Assembly (NCBI GenBank): GCA_003453555.1
Contig: DMLA01000168.1
Coordinates: 1 to 7,657, forward strand
DNA: 7,657 nt
From: Chloroflexota bacterium
GTDB taxonomy: Bacteria; Chloroflexota; Anaerolineae; UBA7937
Direction of reading: 5' to 3'
Shown piece by piece: positions 5,690 through 7,657 of this stretch; positions within the stretch are counted from its first letter, which is position 1, and every line of letters starts with the position of its first letter. Position numbers and translations under genes: made by a program. The notes below the pieces were generated by a model. The model did no database searches. It saw only the letters and a list, made by a program, of their open reading frames with translations, and had not been told where the DNA came from.

Positions 5690-6628
5690 CCGCTCTGCCA
5701 GCCTAGGCACCACCTCGTAAAGGTCTCCTACTATCCCGTAGTCGGCTATTTTGAAGATGGGAGCTTGAGGGTCTTTATTGATGGCCACTATGATTTTCGA
5801 GCCCAAAATCCCCACCGTATGTTGGATCTGGCCCGAGATGCCGATCCCTAGATAGAGTCTGGGGTTACACTTCTTTCCGGAGAGGCCCACTATCCGCTCC
5901 TCGGAGAGCCAGCCGTAGTCGGAGGCCGGGGATTTGGTGCAGCCCACCTCGGCCCCCAGGGCCGCGGCCAGTTCCCAGATCATCCCCAGGTCCTCTTCAG
6001 CGCCTAACCCTCGGCCTATGCAGACCAGGGTCTCGGCCTCCTCGATATCTACCGCCTCTCCCTCCTTAGCCCGCCTCTCCACCACCCGAACCCGAGGTTC
6101 GGGGAGCTCTAGTTCTAGGCGCACGGTTTGGCCCTTGCCGGCCTCTAGGGGGAGCGCTTCGAAGGTCTTGGGCATCACGGCGATGACCTTCCTCTCCGTC
6201 TTGATGACCTGTGAGGCCACGGTGTTGCCCCCTAAAGCGTAGCGATCGGCCACCAGACCGCCCCCCTCCAGACGGAGGTCTATGGCCTCGGTGATGCACC
6301 CTGCCCCCAGTTTTTGGGCCACCCGAGAGGCCAACTCCTTCCCTCTCTTGGTGGAGCCCAAAAGGAGGATCTGGGCCCCTCCCTCCTCCGCCATTCTTTG
6401 CAACGCCTGGGCGTAGATCTCCACGTAGAAGTCGGCCAAGAGAGTACTCTCCCCCAGGTAGACCTTCTCCGCCCCATAGGAGAAGTATTGGCCTGACCTC
6501 CCCTCCACCTCTTGGCCCAGGAGGGCAGCGGCCAGTCCTAGGCCCAACCCCTCTTTCAGCTCTCGCCCTTTGGAGAGGAGTTCGAAGGCTATCTCATCTT
6601 TCTCGCTGAAGACTAATATCTCTGCCAT
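5675..6628 (-). CDS. etfA: Electron transfer flavoprotein alpha subunit (EtfA/FixB)
   Basis: A 317-residue FAD-binding subunit of the electron transfer flavoprotein, which passes electrons between flavin dehydrogenases and a membrane quinone oxidoreductase or ferredoxin. The N-terminal Rossmann-like domain (about 1-185) carries LLLGSTKRGKELASRVAQKL (88-107). The C-terminal FAD domain has CIGRGLG (203-209), LYLGIGISGQIQH (258-270), INKDPQAPIF (283-292) and ADYGIVGDLYEVVP (295-308), the highly conserved alpha signature. The frame is open upstream to 6814, overlapping etfB, but the ATG at 6628 gives the family start MAEILVFSE, has GAGG 5 bases upstream, and begins 2 bases after the etfB stop, which points to translational coupling. 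Last gene of the fixX-etfB-etfA run; no terminator hairpin is obvious after it. Confidence 0.96.
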   Translation of the reverse strand: MAEILVFSEKDEIAFELLSKGRELKEGLGLGLAAALLGQEVEGRSGQYFSYGAEKVYLGESTLLADFYVEIYAQALQRMAEEGGAQILLLGSTKRGKELASRVAQKLGAGCITEAIDLRLEGGGLVADRYALGGNTVASQVIKTERKVIAVMPKTFEALPLEAGKGQTVRLELELPEPRVRVVERRAKEGEAVDIEEAETLVCIGRGLGAEEDLGMIWELAAALGAEVGCTKSPASDYGWLSEERIVGLSGKKCNPRLYLGIGISGQIQHTVGILGSKIIVAINKDPQAPIFKIADYGIVGDLYEVVPRLAERLTTP

Positions 6629-6630
6629 GG

Positions 6631-7419
6631 CTACCTCGCTATTACCCCTTCCCTTGTGAGGGCATCGATCAACTGCTCTACTACCTCGTCGACCTCCCCC
6701 TCCAAGGTGACATTCTTCCTCTCTTGTTCCGGGGCCAGGTTGCTTATGATCTCCAGGGAGGAGGCTTCCTTTCCCACCTCCGCTGCGGAGAGCCCCAGAT
6801 CCTCGGCGCTCCATTCTTGCAGGGGTTTCTTGGCCGCCCGCAATATCTGGATCATGGAGGCCAGGCGGGGCTCGTTTATCTCGCTGGTCACCGAGACCAG
6901 GACCGGGAGGGGAACCTCAACTATCTCCAGGGCCTCCTCCATATCTCTAGTGGCTCGCAGGCCTCCCTCGGTGAACTCCAGTTGGCGCACGTAGGTCACC
7001 TGAGGCAGGCCCAATATCTCGGCTAGCCGGGAGGGCACCTGCCCCGAATAGTTGTCGGTGGAGCCCTCGCCGCATAGGATTAGGTCGTAGGGGCCAATCT
7101 TCTCGATGGCCTTGGCCAGGATCTTGGCCGTGGTCACGGTGTCCGAGCCCTGGAAGGCCGGATCGGTGAGGATGACCGCCTCATCGGCCCCCATGGCTAA
7201 GGCCTCTTTTATCGTATCTCTCAGTTTAGGGGAGCCCAGGGCCAGAGCGGTTACCTTCCCTCCTTCCTTCTCCACGATCCGCACCGCCTCCTCCAGAGCG
7301 TTCTTATCCATATCCCCGAAGAGGAGGGGTACTCCCTCTAAAACTGGCTCACGGCTATCCCGTTTTATCCTTATCTGTTGGAGATCCGGTATCTGCTTGA
7401 GACAGACTACGATCTGCAC
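6631..7419 (-). CDS. etfB: Electron transfer flavoprotein beta subunit (EtfB/FixA)
   Basis: A 262-residue partner of EtfA that binds AMP or a second FAD at the subunit interface. Signatures are VVCLKQIPD (4-12), DMDKNALEEAVRI (36-48), ALAMGADEAVIL (73-84), the nucleotide loop GEGSTDNYSGQVPSRLAEIL (117-136), and INEPRLAS with KKPL (181-200), the family C-terminal marker. The start is GTG 7419, with a strong AGGAGG site just upstream; an ATG frame opening at 7530 would overlap the fixX gene and add about 37 residues unlike the family. It begins 14 bases after fixX and ends 2 bases before etfA. With fixX alongside, the unit resembles FixABCX-type systems, in which a bifurcating flavoprotein can drive ferredoxin reduction. 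Whether this one bifurcates cannot be decided here. Confidence 0.95.
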   Translation of the reverse strand: MQIVVCLKQIPDLQQIRIKRDSREPVLEGVPLLFGDMDKNALEEAVRIVEKEGGKVTALALGSPKLRDTIKEALAMGADEAVILTDPAFQGSDTVTTAKILAKAIEKIGPYDLILCGEGSTDNYSGQVPSRLAEILGLPQVTYVRQLEFTEGGLRATRDMEEALEIVEVPLPVLVSVTSEINEPRLASMIQILRAAKKPLQEWSAEDLGLSAAEVGKEASSLEIISNLAPEQERKNVTLEGEVDEVVEQLIDALTREGVIAR

Positions 7420-7433
7420 CTCCTCACCTCCTC

Positions 7434-7657
7434 TTAGCCGAATCTGTACTGTACCCCGAAGCCGCCTCGGGGGTGGTTCCAGGCCAAGGCGATATCGCAG
7501 GCTATGGTACAGGTTCCACACTCCAGACACCCCTCATACCTTATGAGGATCTCCTCCTCCTGGCCCAAGGTGTAGACCTGGGCCGGGCATACGTACAAGC
7601 AGTACTTGGTCTGGCACCGCTCTTTGCATCTCATCTCATCTATCTGGATATGGCTCT
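7434..7657 (-). CDS. fixX: FixX-type ferredoxin-like protein, N-terminus outside window
   Basis: The last 73 residues of a FixX-like iron-sulfur protein. The frame is open to the window edge (in-frame residues SHIQIDE before the first Met), so the Met at 7634 is internal and not the true start. Cysteine motifs are CKERC, then CLYVCP, and YEGCLECGTCTIAC, followed by the very characteristic FixX end PRGGFGVQYRFG. FixX is the ferredoxin partner of the FixC/ETF-quinone oxidoreductase flavoprotein and hands electrons between EtfAB and the membrane side. The final cluster cysteine is followed by Asp where family members usually have Pro. It precedes etfB by 14 bases in the same operon. A fixC-type flavoprotein is expected just beyond the window. 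Confidence 0.92.
   Translation of the reverse strand, partial: SHIQIDEMRCKERCQTKYCLYVCPAQVYTLGQEEEILIRYEGCLECGTCTIACDIALAWNHPRGGFGVQYRFG

Noticed and set aside
6629..6814. Longer etfA start at 6814
   Set aside because: The extra residues overlap etfB in another frame and do not look like ETF; ATG 6628 has a ribosome site and the family start.
7420..7530. Longer etfB start at 7530
   Set aside because: It overlaps fixX coding sequence, whereas GTG 7419 has a strong AGGAGG site and the typical EtfB N-terminus.
1..7657. CRISPR arrays, tRNA or rRNA genes, intact insertion sequences
   Set aside because: No regular spaced repeats, cloverleaf-like segments, rRNA motifs or transposase domains were seen.

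Overview
The window is G+C-rich bacterial DNA with tightly packed genes, clear Shine-Dalgarno sites and near-consensus sigma-70-type promoters. The gene set is a redox/envelope mix: a FixX/EtfAB electron-transfer unit, a Fur-type metalloregulator, a Mo-cofactor oxidoreductase, selenophosphate synthetase, a processive-type family 2 glycosyltransferase, and a PadR/HAAS cassette. It fits an anaerobic or facultative, possibly thermophilic or subsurface lineage such as Chloroflexota. That placement is a guess from gene content, since no rRNA or other phylogenetic marker is present.

Layout. (1) Minus strand, 1-1027: a padR-type repressor, a HAAS-domain membrane protein and the start of another small membrane protein, read leftward from a TTGACA-N16-TATAAT promoter with a dyad over its start region. 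(2) Plus strand, 1156-3264: a glycosyltransferase followed by a sulfite-oxidase-fold molybdoprotein. Their promoter has its -35 box 3 bp from the -35 box of the padR promoter. The unit ends at a hairpin with U-tracts on both sides. (3) Minus strand, 3370-4413: selD, convergent on that terminator. (4) 4414-4779: gene-free DNA holding the selD promoter and several hairpins, one a 15-bp perfect inverted repeat. (5) Minus strand, 4780-5625: a Fur-family regulator followed by a broken PKD-domain lipoprotein gene. (6) Minus strand, 5675-7657: etfA, etfB and a fixX-like ferredoxin that runs off the window, in transcription order fixX-etfB-etfA.

The main result concerns selD. An ordinary ORF call begins it at an ATG (4353), but the same frame continues upstream through a TGA (4363-4365) to a TTG start (4411-4413) with a good ribosome binding site. 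The restored N-terminus aligns without gaps to E. coli SelD as I remember it, with the TGA exactly at catalytic residue 17 and the essential lysine at 20. SelD is therefore very probably itself a selenoprotein. A small hairpin with a GGG apical loop just after the TGA is a plausible bacterial SECIS. The organism should then carry selA, selB and selC elsewhere. Other points worth checking are the back-to-back promoters with a PadR-type operator, the fur promoter placed inside the end of etfA, the decayed PKD lipoprotein, and the unexplained structured segment at 4501-4700.
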